Source of the DNA: Streptomyces sp. SAI-127
Lineage (GTDB): Bacteria; Actinomycetota; Actinomycetes; Streptomycetales; Streptomycetaceae
Direction: 5' to 3'
Assembly: GCF_029894425.1 (NCBI RefSeq)
Contig: NZ_JARXYJ010000001.1
Location: forward strand, 8,948,501 to 9,012,500
Length of the DNA stretch: 64,000 nucleotides
Part shown: in pieces, positions 1-9,097 of the stretch
How the letters are laid out: the number at the start of each line of letters is the position of its first letter
How positions within the stretch are numbered: the stretch's first letter is position 1
Notes under the pieces: generated by a model
What the model was told of the DNA's origin: nothing
Database searches by the model: none
What the model saw: the letters and a program-made list of their open reading frames with translations, nothing else
Position numbers and translations under genes: made by a program

Positions 1-69
1 CGCTGGGTGCCTCGCGTGAATCACGGTACGGCGGCGGCCGGTTGGGCAGTAGAGCGCTTGGTGTTTCGG

Positions 70-95
70 TGGACAACCTTGGGGTTGTGGACAAC
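70..95. other. Pair of DnaA-box-like sequences
   Basis: Two copies of TGGACAAC lie 18 bp apart (70-77 and 88-95). The second is part of TTGTGGACAA, whose complement contains TTGTCCACA, the Streptomyces DnaA-box consensus. The first is one base off. The 1-127 stretch lies downstream of the ROK gene and holds no gene; it may be the 5' region of a gene to the left read on the minus strand. Binding of DnaA is inference; two boxes do not make an origin. Confidence 0.3.
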
Positions 96-127
96 TTCCT
101 CACCCGATGGGGTGAGGTCGCCGCGGC

Positions 128-1336
128 TCAGGCCCGTTCGCCCACAACCGCCGGGTCGTCCAGCACGGCCCGCACCACCGAATGTGCGGCCCCCAGCAGC
201 GGACCCTCCGAACCCAGGCGGGACACGGACACCGGACAGGCCGGACCCGCCGTGCGCCGGGCCAGCTCGTCCCGCAGGGAGGGCAGCAGCCAGGGCGCGA
301 GCCCGGCCAGCGCGCCGCCGAGCACAACGGCTTCGGGGTCCAGCAGATTGACCGCCCCGGTCAGCGCGATACCGAGCGCCTCGCCGGCTTCGCGCAGGGC
401 ACCCCGTACGTCCTCGTCGCCCTCCGCGGCGTGCTCCGCGAGCAGCCCGACCCGGTCCTCGCCCGGCTCCAGGCCGGCCGCCCGCAACACCGCCTCCTCG
501 CCGGCGTACTGCTCCAGGCAGCCGCGCCCGCCGCACGGACACCGGGGGCCGTCGGGGCGGACCGGCACATGGCCCAGCTCGCCCGCGAAACCGCGGGTGC
601 CGCGCAGCAGCTGCCCGTCCACCACGAGCGCCGCGCCGATGCCGATCTCCGCCGAGACGTGCAGGAAGTCGTGGGGAGTGCCGTCGCCGAGCCAGAGTTC
701 GGCCAGCGCGCCGAAGTTGGCCTCGTTGCCCACGGTCAGCGGGAGGTCCTCGGGCAGCAGGGCGCCCAGATCAGTGTCGTGCCAGTCGAGATTCGGGGCC
801 CGGACGACGGTCCGGGCGTCACGCGCCACCAGACCGGGCACCGCCACCGCGAGGCCCGCGGGCCACAGGCCCTCGGCCTCCGCCTCGGCCACCACCTGGT
901 GCACCAGGGAGGTGAGTTCCGCGATCACCGGCTCGGGGGAGCGGCCCCGGTTCGCGGCGTACCGCACCACCCGCGAGCGCACCTGCCCGCGCAGATCGAC
1001 CGCGCAGACCGCGAGGTGGTCCACGCCGACCTCGGCGCCTATCCCGGCCGGCCCCCGCCCACTGACCGCGAGCGCGGAGCCCGGCCTGCCGACCCGGCCG
1101 GGACGCTCGGGACCCAGCTCCTCGAGCAGCCCCGAGCGTATGAGCTCGTCGACGAGAGTCGACACCGCGGCCCTGGTCAGCCCGATGCGCGAGGCGACCG
1201 CGGCGCGCGACAGCGGTCCCTCGGCGCTCACGGTGTGCATGACCCGTGCCAGGTTGCGGCGGCGCATGCCCTGCTGGGTGTCGGGCAGGCCACGCCCCGG
1301 ACCCGCCGGGTGGGCGTCGTGCAGCGGTGCCGTCAT
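128..1336 (-). CDS. ROK family transcriptional regulator, probable xylose repressor
   Basis: A 402-residue protein with an N-terminal winged helix (about residues 30-75; SRAAVASRIGLTRAAVSTLV is the helix-turn-helix) followed by a ROK sugar-kinase-like domain. The ROK cysteine cluster is seen as CPCGGRGCLEQY, which in this family binds zinc. It starts 7 bp after the xylB stop and is co-directional, so xylB and this gene should be one transcript. The family (XylR/NagC type) represses sugar operons and releases DNA on binding the sugar. Position beside xylA/xylB makes it the likely xylose repressor; that assignment is inferred from context. The ATG at 1336 is preceded by a GAGGGAGG purine run. 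Confidence 0.93.
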   Translation of the reverse strand: MTAPLHDAHPAGPGRGLPDTQQGMRRRNLARVMHTVSAEGPLSRAAVASRIGLTRAAVSTLVDELIRSGLLEELGPERPGRVGRPGSALAVSGRGPAGIGAEVGVDHLAVCAVDLRGQVRSRVVRYAANRGRSPEPVIAELTSLVHQVVAEAEAEGLWPAGLAVAVPGLVARDARTVVRAPNLDWHDTDLGALLPEDLPLTVGNEANFGALAELWLGDGTPHDFLHVSAEIGIGAALVVDGQLLRGTRGFAGELGHVPVRPDGPRCPCGGRGCLEQYAGEEAVLRAAGLEPGEDRVGLLAEHAAEGDEDVRGALREAGEALGIALTGAVNLLDPEAVVLGGALAGLAPWLLPSLRDELARRTAGPACPVSVSRLGSEGPLLGAAHSVVRAVLDDPAVVGERA

Positions 1337-1343
1337 GCCTCCC

Positions 1344-2789
1344 TCACCCCTCAGAGGTCCCCCGCTCCAGCAGCGGCGCCGCGTCGGAGAGTACCCCGGC
1401 GATCCTGGCCAGCGTCTCGTCGTCCCGCTCCACAGCCCCCAGCACCGGCCCGGCGGCGGTGTTCCAGCGCCGGGCGACCGCGCCCGGGTCCTCGCCGGTG
1501 AGCAGTCCGGCGGCCTGCGCGGCGGCGCCGAGCGCGACCAGTTCCTTGGCCTCGGGCACCTGGACCGGACGCCCCGAGAGCCGCCGTACGGTCTCCTGCC
1601 AGGCGGTGCCCTGAGCGCCGCCGCCGATGAGCAGCAGGGGCGTCGAACGATCCGCGTCCTGGTCGAGCACCAGGTCCAGCGCTCCGAGCAGTGCCTGCAC
1701 GGCGCCGTCGTAGGCCGCCTGGAGGAGCTGGCCGCCGGTGGTGTCGTGGCGAAGGCCGTGCAGTACCCCGGAGGCGTTCGGCAGGTTCGGGGTCCGCTCG
1801 CCGTCCAGGTAGGGCAGCAGGGTGACCCCCGAGACCGGCTCGACGGCCTCGCGGTCCAGGCCCAGCAGCGCCGCGACGCGGTCCACGGCGAGCGTGCAGT
1901 TCAGGGTGCAGGCCAGCGGCAGCCAGTCTCCGTGGGCGTCGGCGAAGCCCGCGACGGTGCCGGTGGGGTCGGTGGGGCGGTGCTTCGAGACGGCGTACAC
2001 CGTTCCCGAGGTGCCCAGGCTCATCACCGGCGTGCCGGGGCGCAGCCCGAGGCCGAGCGCGGCCGCGGCGTTGTCGCCGGTGCCGGGGGCGACCAGGGTG
2101 CCCTTGGAGAACGGCAGGTCATGGCCGTCGCGCACGGTGCCTGCCACCTCGCCGGGCCGGACCACGCGGGGGAGCAGGGCGGGGTCGAGGCCCACGCGCG
2201 CGAGGATCTCGTCGTCGTACGACTCCGTCGCCGACGCCCACCAGCCGGTGCCGGAGGCGTCGCCCCGGTCCGTCGTGCCTTCGCCGGTGAGGCGCTCCGT
2301 GAGGTAGTCGTGCGGAAGTCGCACGGCCTTCGTGGCACGCAGGGCCTCCGGCTCGTGCTCGGCGAGCCAGGCCCACTTCGTGACCGTGAAGGAGGCGCCC
2401 GGCACGCTGCCGGTCCGCTCCGCCCAGGCCTTCGGGCCGCCCAGTTCCTCGATCAGACGCCGGGCCTGGGGAGCTGAGCGCACGTCGTTCCACAGGAGGG
2501 CCGGGCGCACCGGTTCGCCCTGTGCGTCGAGCGTGACGAGGCCGTGCTGCTGCCCCCCGATCGACACCGCGGCGGCCTCGCGGGCCGCGTCCCCGCACTG
2601 GCGCAGCGCCTCTGACAGAGCGTCCCACCACTGGCGGGGATCGCTCTCACGGCCCGCCCCGGAGGTCACAGTGTGCGGCGCCTGGCCGCGTGCGACGACC
2701 CGGCCGGTGGCCGCGTCGACCACCAGCGCCTTGGTGGACTGGGTGGACGTGTCCACGCCGACGACGAGCGGACCCTCGGCTGCTGACAT
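1344..2789 (-). CDS. xylB: Xylulokinase
   Basis: FGGY-family carbohydrate kinase of 481 residues. It phosphorylates D-xylulose to xylulose 5-phosphate, which enters the pentose phosphate pathway. The N-terminal phosphate-binding motif is VGVDTSTQSTKALVVD, and the C-terminal domain has the glycine-rich LLIGGGAQGTAWQE nucleotide-site motif. Length fits the family (about 480-500). The ATG at 2789 is chosen because GGGAG lies 8 bases upstream; the reading frame remains open upstream through a tandem repeat with atypical codons (including TTA), which argues against a longer protein. Divergent from xylA across a 162-bp region, and followed after 7 bp by the ROK regulator. Confidence 0.97.
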   Translation of the reverse strand: MSAAEGPLVVGVDTSTQSTKALVVDAATGRVVARGQAPHTVTSGAGRESDPRQWWDALSEALRQCGDAAREAAAVSIGGQQHGLVTLDAQGEPVRPALLWNDVRSAPQARRLIEELGGPKAWAERTGSVPGASFTVTKWAWLAEHEPEALRATKAVRLPHDYLTERLTGEGTTDRGDASGTGWWASATESYDDEILARVGLDPALLPRVVRPGEVAGTVRDGHDLPFSKGTLVAPGTGDNAAAALGLGLRPGTPVMSLGTSGTVYAVSKHRPTDPTGTVAGFADAHGDWLPLACTLNCTLAVDRVAALLGLDREAVEPVSGVTLLPYLDGERTPNLPNASGVLHGLRHDTTGGQLLQAAYDGAVQALLGALDLVLDQDADRSTPLLLIGGGAQGTAWQETVRRLSGRPVQVPEAKELVALGAAAQAAGLLTGEDPGAVARRWNTAAGPVLGAVERDDETLARIAGVLSDAAPLLERGTSEG

Positions 2790-2804
2790 CGGGCTCTCCC
2801 TTTT

Positions 2805-2850
2805 TGCGGCTCTTGACCGTAATACGGCTCGTGACCTTGATGCGGCTCTT

Positions 2851-2858
<8 letters not shown>
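2805..2858 (-). repeat. Three 18-bp tandem repeats in the xylB leader
   Basis: Read on the plus strand the copies are 2805-2822, 2823-2840 and 2841-2858, sharing the core GCGGCTCTTG or one-base variants. The period is exactly 18 bp. A degenerate fourth copy (2787-2804) carries the xylB Shine-Dalgarno and start codon. Because 18 is divisible by three, the repeats remain in frame with xylB and would encode an RSRAA-type hexapeptide if an upstream ATG at 2858 were used, but the codons are unlike those of the gene. Confidence 0.8.
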
Positions 2859-4118
<1,260 letters not shown>

Positions 4119-4126
4119 ATGAGACT

Positions 4127-4180
4127 CACGCGCGTGTGCCGTCGGCCCTGAGTGGCCTCCGCCGACGGCAAGCGCGCGTG
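4127..4180. terminator. Hairpin terminator after xylA
   Basis: Inverted repeat with 20-nt arms (4127-4146 and 4161-4180) matching at 18 of 20 positions and a 14-nt loop, starting 9 bases after the xylA stop. There is no U-tract, as usual for Streptomyces terminators. Confidence 0.75.
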
Positions 4181-4299
4181 CGGCCTTGCAGCGACCCCCC
4201 GCGGGGAATGTGCCGGAACCATGCGATCCACGCCATGGGGGCGTATCAACTTCCGCGCGGGGGTCGCCCCATGACCGGTTCGAGGCGACTCTGGGCGGT

Positions 4300-4755
4300 A
4301 TGGCCATGCCGCCGGTACCGCCCCAGCCGCCCGGACCGCCGGGTGACACACCGCCTCCGGGCGGTGGCTTCGGACCACCTCCTGACGACTTCGGGCGCAA
4401 CGGCCCGAACCCGTACGGCAGTCTGCCGTCGACCCAGCGGATGGGTCCGGTCGGCGACCCCGGGGCGAGCGGGCCGAGAAAGCGCCGGAGCCCGCTGTTC
4501 GCCCTGCTCGCCGTGATCGCGGCGGGCGTGGCCGTCGCCCTCGTGGTGGTCTTCATGGCCTCGGGGAACGACGACTCGCCGGACAAGGACCCGGCCCCGG
4601 CGACCGGTACGAGCGGTTCTCCCAAGCCGTCGTTCAGCCTGCCCACCCGGCTTCCCAGCGAGTTGCCCAGCGAGCTGCCGTCGCAGTTCCCGACCGACAT
4701 ACCCAGCGAGTTCCCGAGCGACCTGGAGTCGCTGCTGCCGTCCCTGATCGGCTGA
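4300..4755 (+). CDS. Proline-rich single-pass membrane protein, unknown function
   Basis: About 151 residues. The first 60 are proline/glycine-rich (PPQPPGPPGDTPPPGGGFG), then a basic KRR stop-transfer cluster, one hydrophobic segment (LFALLAVIAAGVAVALVVVF), and an external tail with repeated PSELPSELPSQF-type units (period four or five residues, P-S/T-E/D/Q-hydrophobic). The topology suggested is a cytoplasmic proline-rich N-terminus and an extracytoplasmic acidic proline-rich tail. The start is uncertain: ATG 4300 and ATG 4306 are both possible and neither has a clear ribosome site; the frame is open upstream to 4186. I recognise no family. It ends 8 bp from the convergent gene's stop. Confidence 0.68.
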   Translation: MAMPPVPPQPPGPPGDTPPPGGGFGPPPDDFGRNGPNPYGSLPSTQRMGPVGDPGASGPRKRRSPLFALLAVIAAGVAVALVVVFMASGNDDSPDKDPAPATGTSGSPKPSFSLPTRLPSELPSELPSQFPTDIPSEFPSDLESLLPSLIG

Positions 4756-4763
4756 CGCGGGCC

Positions 4764-6104
4764 TCAGAGACCGCGCGGCAGCCTGACGTAGGTCACCGTC
4801 GTCTCCACCCCGCTGTCGACCAGTCGGCCGTCGGCGTCGAACGCCCCCGCTCCGTCCGTCATCCCGAAGTCGTTGTCGTTGATCAGAGCGAGTGTGTCGT
4901 GGTCCACCCGTGCGACGCCCTCGATCTTCCCGGGCACCCCGGCGACCGTGCCCAGGTCGACGACCGGCTTCTTGGCGAGTACGGGCACGCCCGAGGCGGC
5001 CGGATCGGCGAGCTGCTCCAGCGACGGAGACGTGGTGTCGTCGTCCCAGGTGCCGCCGAGGATGTTCGAGGACCGGTCCAGGCGCACCAGTTGCAGCCGT
5101 GCCGCCTTGTCGGTGCGCTCCTCGACCAGCAGCCGGTCACCGCCCACCGCGACCACCGAGGAGATCTTGAGCTCGGAGGTGTCGTCCTCGCTCGGGTCCA
5201 CGACGTTCACCGGGTCGAAGCGGTACGCGTACTCGGCGGTGACCGCCTTCCTCTTCGGCGAGAAACGCAGCAGCCGGGTGGTCCTGGAGGCCTCTCCGGC
5301 GTCCGTGTCCGGCAGGGACAACGGGCTCTGCACCGCCAGTACCAGATCGCCGCCGGGCAGTTGGGCGAGCCCCTCGAGGCCCCGGTTGATCTTCCGGTGC
5401 AGCAGGACGGAGGGCAGCGCCTCCACCACCGGGTAGCCGGCGCCGGTGAGGTTCAGCCCCTTGGGCACATAGCGCGTGAGGACCTTCCCGCGCGCGGAGA
5501 CGTGGACCAGGCTCGGCCCGTACTCGTCGACAAGCCAGAACGTCCCGTCCGAGGCCCGCACGATGCCCTCGGTGTCCAGGCCGTTCGGGTTGTACGACAG
5601 CGCTGTGAGCGCGTTGTAGTCGTACGGCGTCTCGTCGCGCCCCTGCTGGTTGGGCAGCCCCGTGACGGGCTTGCCGGAGGAGGTGGTGACCGGGATCGCG
5701 TCCAGCGCCTTCACGGTGTCGCCGGAGACGCGGATCTTCACGATCGCGGGGTCGAAGTCGGGGACCGGGAACGTGCGGCGCTTGGTGCCGGCCACCTTGA
5801 TCTGGCCGTTGGGTCCGCGGTCGGTGATCGTCCAGAACTCGCCCTTGCGTCCCGCCGGGTAGATGTCACTGCCGATGCCGCCGAGGTCCACCCCGCGGTC
5901 GTCGGCCACCGTGCCCGGCAGGAGCCTGTTGCTGAACGCGCCCAGCGGGATGTCGCCGAGCGTCGCCGTCCGGACGACACGCGCCTCGCCCGAAGGGGCA
6001 CCCATGGCGGGCCCCGCCGCGATCAGGGCGGCGATCAGGGCGAGGGGTACACCCGCCGCTGCGGTGCGTCTGGCGGGGCGTCGGCCGTCGGCGTGCGGGG
6101 ACAT
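4764..6104 (-). CDS. Secreted esterase-like activity of phytase family protein
   Basis: A 446-residue exported protein. Residues 1-35 form a Sec-type signal (RRTAAAGVPLALIAALIAAG, cleavage near AMGA). The mature part carries features of the phytase-like esterase family (PF13449 type): ITDRGPNGQ near the N-terminus, NGLDTEGIVRASDGTFWLVD, NRGLEGLAQLPGGDLVLAVQ and ALINDNDFG at the end, a beta-propeller pattern. The substrate is not known; members are annotated from weak phytase/phosphoesterase similarity. The ATG at 6104 has AGGAGG 6 bases upstream, which decides it over the longer open frame to 6215. It stands alone between a convergent gene and the TetR gene. Confidence 0.85.
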   Translation of the reverse strand: MSPHADGRRPARRTAAAGVPLALIAALIAAGPAMGAPSGEARVVRTATLGDIPLGAFSNRLLPGTVADDRGVDLGGIGSDIYPAGRKGEFWTITDRGPNGQIKVAGTKRRTFPVPDFDPAIVKIRVSGDTVKALDAIPVTTSSGKPVTGLPNQQGRDETPYDYNALTALSYNPNGLDTEGIVRASDGTFWLVDEYGPSLVHVSARGKVLTRYVPKGLNLTGAGYPVVEALPSVLLHRKINRGLEGLAQLPGGDLVLAVQSPLSLPDTDAGEASRTTRLLRFSPKRKAVTAEYAYRFDPVNVVDPSEDDTSELKISSVVAVGGDRLLVEERTDKAARLQLVRLDRSSNILGGTWDDDTTSPSLEQLADPAASGVPVLAKKPVVDLGTVAGVPGKIEGVARVDHDTLALINDNDFGMTDGAGAFDADGRLVDSGVETTVTYVRLPRGL

Positions 6105-6242
6105 GGGGCCTCCTGGGAACCAAGTTCGGTGACAGCGGCCAGATTTGGGCCTCGCTCGGAACGCCGTACGACCGAAGAGTGAACGGCTGGCGTCGGCCGT
6201 GCGTCGGCCCGGCATCGCGGCACGCGCGCGCGTGGCGCGTGC

Positions 6243-6923
6243 TCAGCCGGGCGAGCTGCGAGGTGGCCGGTGCGGTCCCAGTCCTTGGAGTACGTCGCCG
6301 AGTTCGTCCGCCGTGAGCGCGGGGGACGGGAGGGACGCGACGGCCGGCGAGGCGCGCAGACCGTCGAGGAGCAGGGCGAGAGGGCGACGCCAGGCCTCGG
6401 GGCCGACGGCCGTGGCGAGGGAGGGGACGGCCCGGCCGAGCGCGGCCAGTGCGAAGAGGACGTCCTCCGTCGTGACGTCCGCCCGGATGCTTCCCTCCTC
6501 GCGCCCACGGCGCAGCAGCAGTTCCATGGTCGCCCGGTTGTGTGCGTGCACGGCCTGCAACGACTCGACGCCCTCGAGGTGCGTGGTCATCAGGTCGTTC
6601 GTACCGCGATCGGTCGCCAGGACGGCGAACACGGCTTCCGTGTAGCCGACGAGTCCCGCCCAGGGGTCAGCGGCGGTCCGGGCCTGCTCGCCGGCGGCCA
6701 TGGTGCCCGCCAGCGGGTCACGGAAGACCGCGTCGACCAGGGCGGCACGGCTCGGAAAATGCCGGTACAGCGTGGCGTTTCCCACCCCCGCCCGCCGCGC
6801 GATGACGTCCAGGGGTGCCTCCAACCCCTGCTCCGTGAACACCTCGTGAGCGGCCTCGACCAGCAACTCCCGGTTGCGTCGCGCATCGCGACGCCGTACC
6901 GGCGCCGTCGCGTCGTCCGCCAT
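6243..6923 (-). CDS. TetR family transcriptional regulator
   Basis: 226 residues. The N-terminal helix-turn-helix is typical: FTEQGLEAPLDVIARRAGVG followed by NATLYRHFPSRAALVDAVF. The C-terminal ligand-binding domain is helical (about residues 80-190) and ends in a proline/serine-rich tail. It is divergent from the patatin/P450 pair, and two palindromes lie in the 100-bp space between, so it probably represses both directions. The effector is unknown; a lipid or hydrophobic molecule would fit the neighbours, but that is inference. Confidence 0.93.
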   Translation of the reverse strand: MADDATAPVRRRDARRNRELLVEAAHEVFTEQGLEAPLDVIARRAGVGNATLYRHFPSRAALVDAVFRDPLAGTMAAGEQARTAADPWAGLVGYTEAVFAVLATDRGTNDLMTTHLEGVESLQAVHAHNRATMELLLRRGREEGSIRADVTTEDVLFALAALGRAVPSLATAVGPEAWRRPLALLLDGLRASPAVASLPSPALTADELGDVLQGLGPHRPPRSSPG

Positions 6924-6936
6924 GATCGCCCCTTCG

Positions 6937-7005
6937 CACTACCGGGGAGTGTTCCCCGGTAGTGATGCTATCGTCGTCCAGTGAAGTGGGGACCACTCCC
7001 CACTT
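6937..7005. promoter_or_regulatory. Two palindromic operators between tetR-type gene and patatin gene
   Basis: Site 1 (6937-6964) is a perfect inverted repeat of 12-bp arms, CACTACCGGGGA and its complement, with a 4-bp spacer. Site 2 (6984-7005) has perfect 9-bp arms AAGTGGGGA with a 4-bp spacer. Both share the core GGGGA-4-TCCCC, and their centres are 44 bp apart (about four helical turns). This is the form expected of a TetR dimer operator pair controlling the divergent genes. Confidence 0.75.
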
Positions 7006-7023
7006 TGCTGGGAGGGGTGGGAC

Positions 7024-7869
7024 ATGGGCAGTACGGCGCTCGTCCTCGGCGGGGGTGGCCTCGTCGGCGGAGCCTGGATGACGGGAGTTCTCGCCGGCCT
7101 GTGCGACGCCGGTGTCGACCCGGCCCGCGCGGATGTCGTCATCGGGACCTCGGCCGGTGCGATCTTCGGGTCGCGTCTCCTCGCGGGCGAGCCCGCGCGC
7201 GAGCTGTACGAACGCCAACTGGCCGGCGCCGACCGGGTGGGCCTCGCTGTGACGTCGTGTCAGACGCTTCGCTTTCTGTGGGCAGCACTGGGCTCCCGCG
7301 ATCCTGAGCGTTCCGTGCTGCGCCTCGGGCGAGCGGCGCTGAGGGCCCGCGCGGGTCCCGAGTCCGATGTGTACGACGCCCTGCGTCCGCTGCTGAGGAG
7401 TGTGGGGGACTGGCCCGACCGCGCACTGCGGATCACGGCCGTCGACGCCCTCTCCGGGCGACTGACGGCCTTCGACGCCGACTCGGAGGTCACGCTCCTC
7501 GAAGCCGTCGTCGCGGGCTGCGCGGTGCCCGTGGTCTGGCCCCCGATCACCTTGACCGGGCGCCGCTGGATGGACGGGGGCAGCCGCTCCACGGCCAACA
7601 TCCACCTCGCGCGTGGCCATCACCACGTCCTGGCCATCGCCCCCATCCCCGCCGCCGTGGGACCTCATCCCAGTGCCGAACAGCAGGCGGCCGTCCTCGC
7701 CGCCGAAGGCGCCCACGTCACCCTCGTGACGCCGGACCGCGCCGCACGCCGGGCCATGGGCCGCGACATGACGTCCGACACGCGCCGCCCCGCGGCCGCC
7801 CGGGCCGGCCACGCCCAGGCGACGGCCCTCGCGGCCTCGGTGCACCCGCTCTGGCGCGCCGAGCGGTGA
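7024..7869 (+). CDS. Patatin-like phospholipase family protein
   Basis: A 281-residue acyl hydrolase of the bacterial patatin family. The oxyanion-hole glycine loop is LGGGGLVGG (residues 8-16), the nucleophile elbow is GTSAG with Ser43, and the catalytic aspartate is Asp184 in MDGGSRS, giving the Ser-Asp dyad. No signal peptide, so the enzyme is cytosolic or peripheral. The ATG at 7024 has GGAGGGG upstream. A P450 gene follows after 52 bp on the same strand, and expression of both is likely controlled by the divergent TetR regulator. The substrate lipid is not evident. Confidence 0.93.
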   Translation: MGSTALVLGGGGLVGGAWMTGVLAGLCDAGVDPARADVVIGTSAGAIFGSRLLAGEPARELYERQLAGADRVGLAVTSCQTLRFLWAALGSRDPERSVLRLGRAALRARAGPESDVYDALRPLLRSVGDWPDRALRITAVDALSGRLTAFDADSEVTLLEAVVAGCAVPVVWPPITLTGRRWMDGGSRSTANIHLARGHHHVLAIAPIPAAVGPHPSAEQQAAVLAAEGAHVTLVTPDRAARRAMGRDMTSDTRRPAAARAGHAQATALAASVHPLWRAER

Positions 7870-7921
7870 AGGCCGGGTCGGGACGCCGTCAGCCTGACGA
7901 CCACTACCGAAAGGAACCACC

Positions 7922-9097
7922 GTGCCCGCGCCCACTCTGGAGGAGCTGACCCCGGACGGCCATGACTTCGCCTCGAACCCGTACCCCGTCTATGCCGCGC
8001 TGCGGACCAAAGGCCCCGTGCACCGCGTCCTCGTCCCCGGAAGCGGTGAGAGCTGGCTCGTCGTCGCCCATGACGCGGCGCGAGCCGCGCTGACCGACCC
8101 GCGCCTGCGCAACGACATCCGGCATTCCTCGTCCTGGCGGAGCGACGGCGGACACGCCGTCGGCCGCAACATGCTCCAGAGCGACCCCCCGCAGCACACC
8201 CGGCTGCGCCGAGTGGTGGCGGCCCATTTCACGGCAGGGAGGATCACCGCGCTGCGACCGAGAATCGAGGCCACCGCCCTCGAACTCCTGGACGCGCTGC
8301 CGGAGCGGGGTACGGCGGACCTGGTCGCCGGGTACGCGCTGCCGCTGCCCGTCACGGTGATCTGTGACCTTCTGGAGGTGCCCGCGGCCGACCGCGCGGT
8401 GTTCCACGCCTGGGCCGACGAACTCGTCATGCCCGCCTCGGCCGAGACGGCGACCGCCGCCGCGGCGTCACTGACCGAGTACCTCGCCGGTCTGCTCGCC
8501 CGAGGACGCGAACGGCGGGCGACAGGCCTGCTCGGCGACCTCGTGGCGGCCTCGGACCTCACCTCCGAAGAACTCTTCGGCATGGCGTTCCTGATCCTCG
8601 TCGCAGGCCACGAGACGACCGTCGACCTGATCTCCGGAACCGTCCACGCGCTGCTGGACCACCCGGACCAACTCGCCCTGCTCCGCGCCGACCCGGACCT
8701 CACCGGCCCGGCCGTCGAGGAGTCCCTGCGCTACAACTCACCCGTCCACGCCACCGCGTTCCGCTTCGCGGCCGAGCCGCTCGACATCGACGGCACCCGG
8801 ATCCCGGCGGGCGACTCCGTGCAGGTCTCACTCGCCGCGGCCTCCCGCGATCCGCTGCGTTTTCCTGACCCCGACCGCTTCGACCTACGGCGTCCCACGC
8901 GCGCGCATCTGGCATTCGGCCACGGCCCGCACCACTGCCTGGGCGCCCCGGTGGCCCGCGTGGAAGCGGCCGTCGCTCTGCGCCTGTTGCTGCGCCACCG
9001 GCCCGCTCTCGCCTTCGGGACCGACCCGGGCGCGTTGACCTGGCGCAGCAGCACGCTCCTGAGGGGCCTGGCCGAACTACCGCTGCGGTTCGGCTGA
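7922..9097 (+). CDS. Cytochrome P450
   Basis: A 391-residue soluble bacterial P450. The I-helix oxygen-activation motif is AGHETT (228-233), the K-helix ExxR is ESLR (267-270), and the haem-thiolate loop is FGHGPHHCLG with Cys339. It uses a GTG start at 7922 with AAAGGA upstream. No ferredoxin gene is adjacent, so redox partners are elsewhere. Its 3' end overlaps the convergent SWIM gene by 21 bp, so the two transcripts must overlap. Substrate unknown; pairing with a patatin-like lipase suggests a hydrophobic or lipid-derived substrate, which is inference. Confidence 0.97.
   Translation: MPAPTLEELTPDGHDFASNPYPVYAALRTKGPVHRVLVPGSGESWLVVAHDAARAALTDPRLRNDIRHSSSWRSDGGHAVGRNMLQSDPPQHTRLRRVVAAHFTAGRITALRPRIEATALELLDALPERGTADLVAGYALPLPVTVICDLLEVPAADRAVFHAWADELVMPASAETATAAAASLTEYLAGLLARGRERRATGLLGDLVAASDLTSEELFGMAFLILVAGHETTVDLISGTVHALLDHPDQLALLRADPDLTGPAVEESLRYNSPVHATAFRFAAEPLDIDGTRIPAGDSVQVSLAAASRDPLRFPDPDRFDLRRPTRAHLAFGHGPHHCLGAPVARVEAAVALRLLLRHRPALAFGTDPGALTWRSSTLLRGLAELPLRFG

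Noticed and set aside
70..95. Replication origin from DnaA boxes
   Set aside because: Only two boxes, one imperfect, with no dnaA, dnaN or AT-rich unwinding element nearby.
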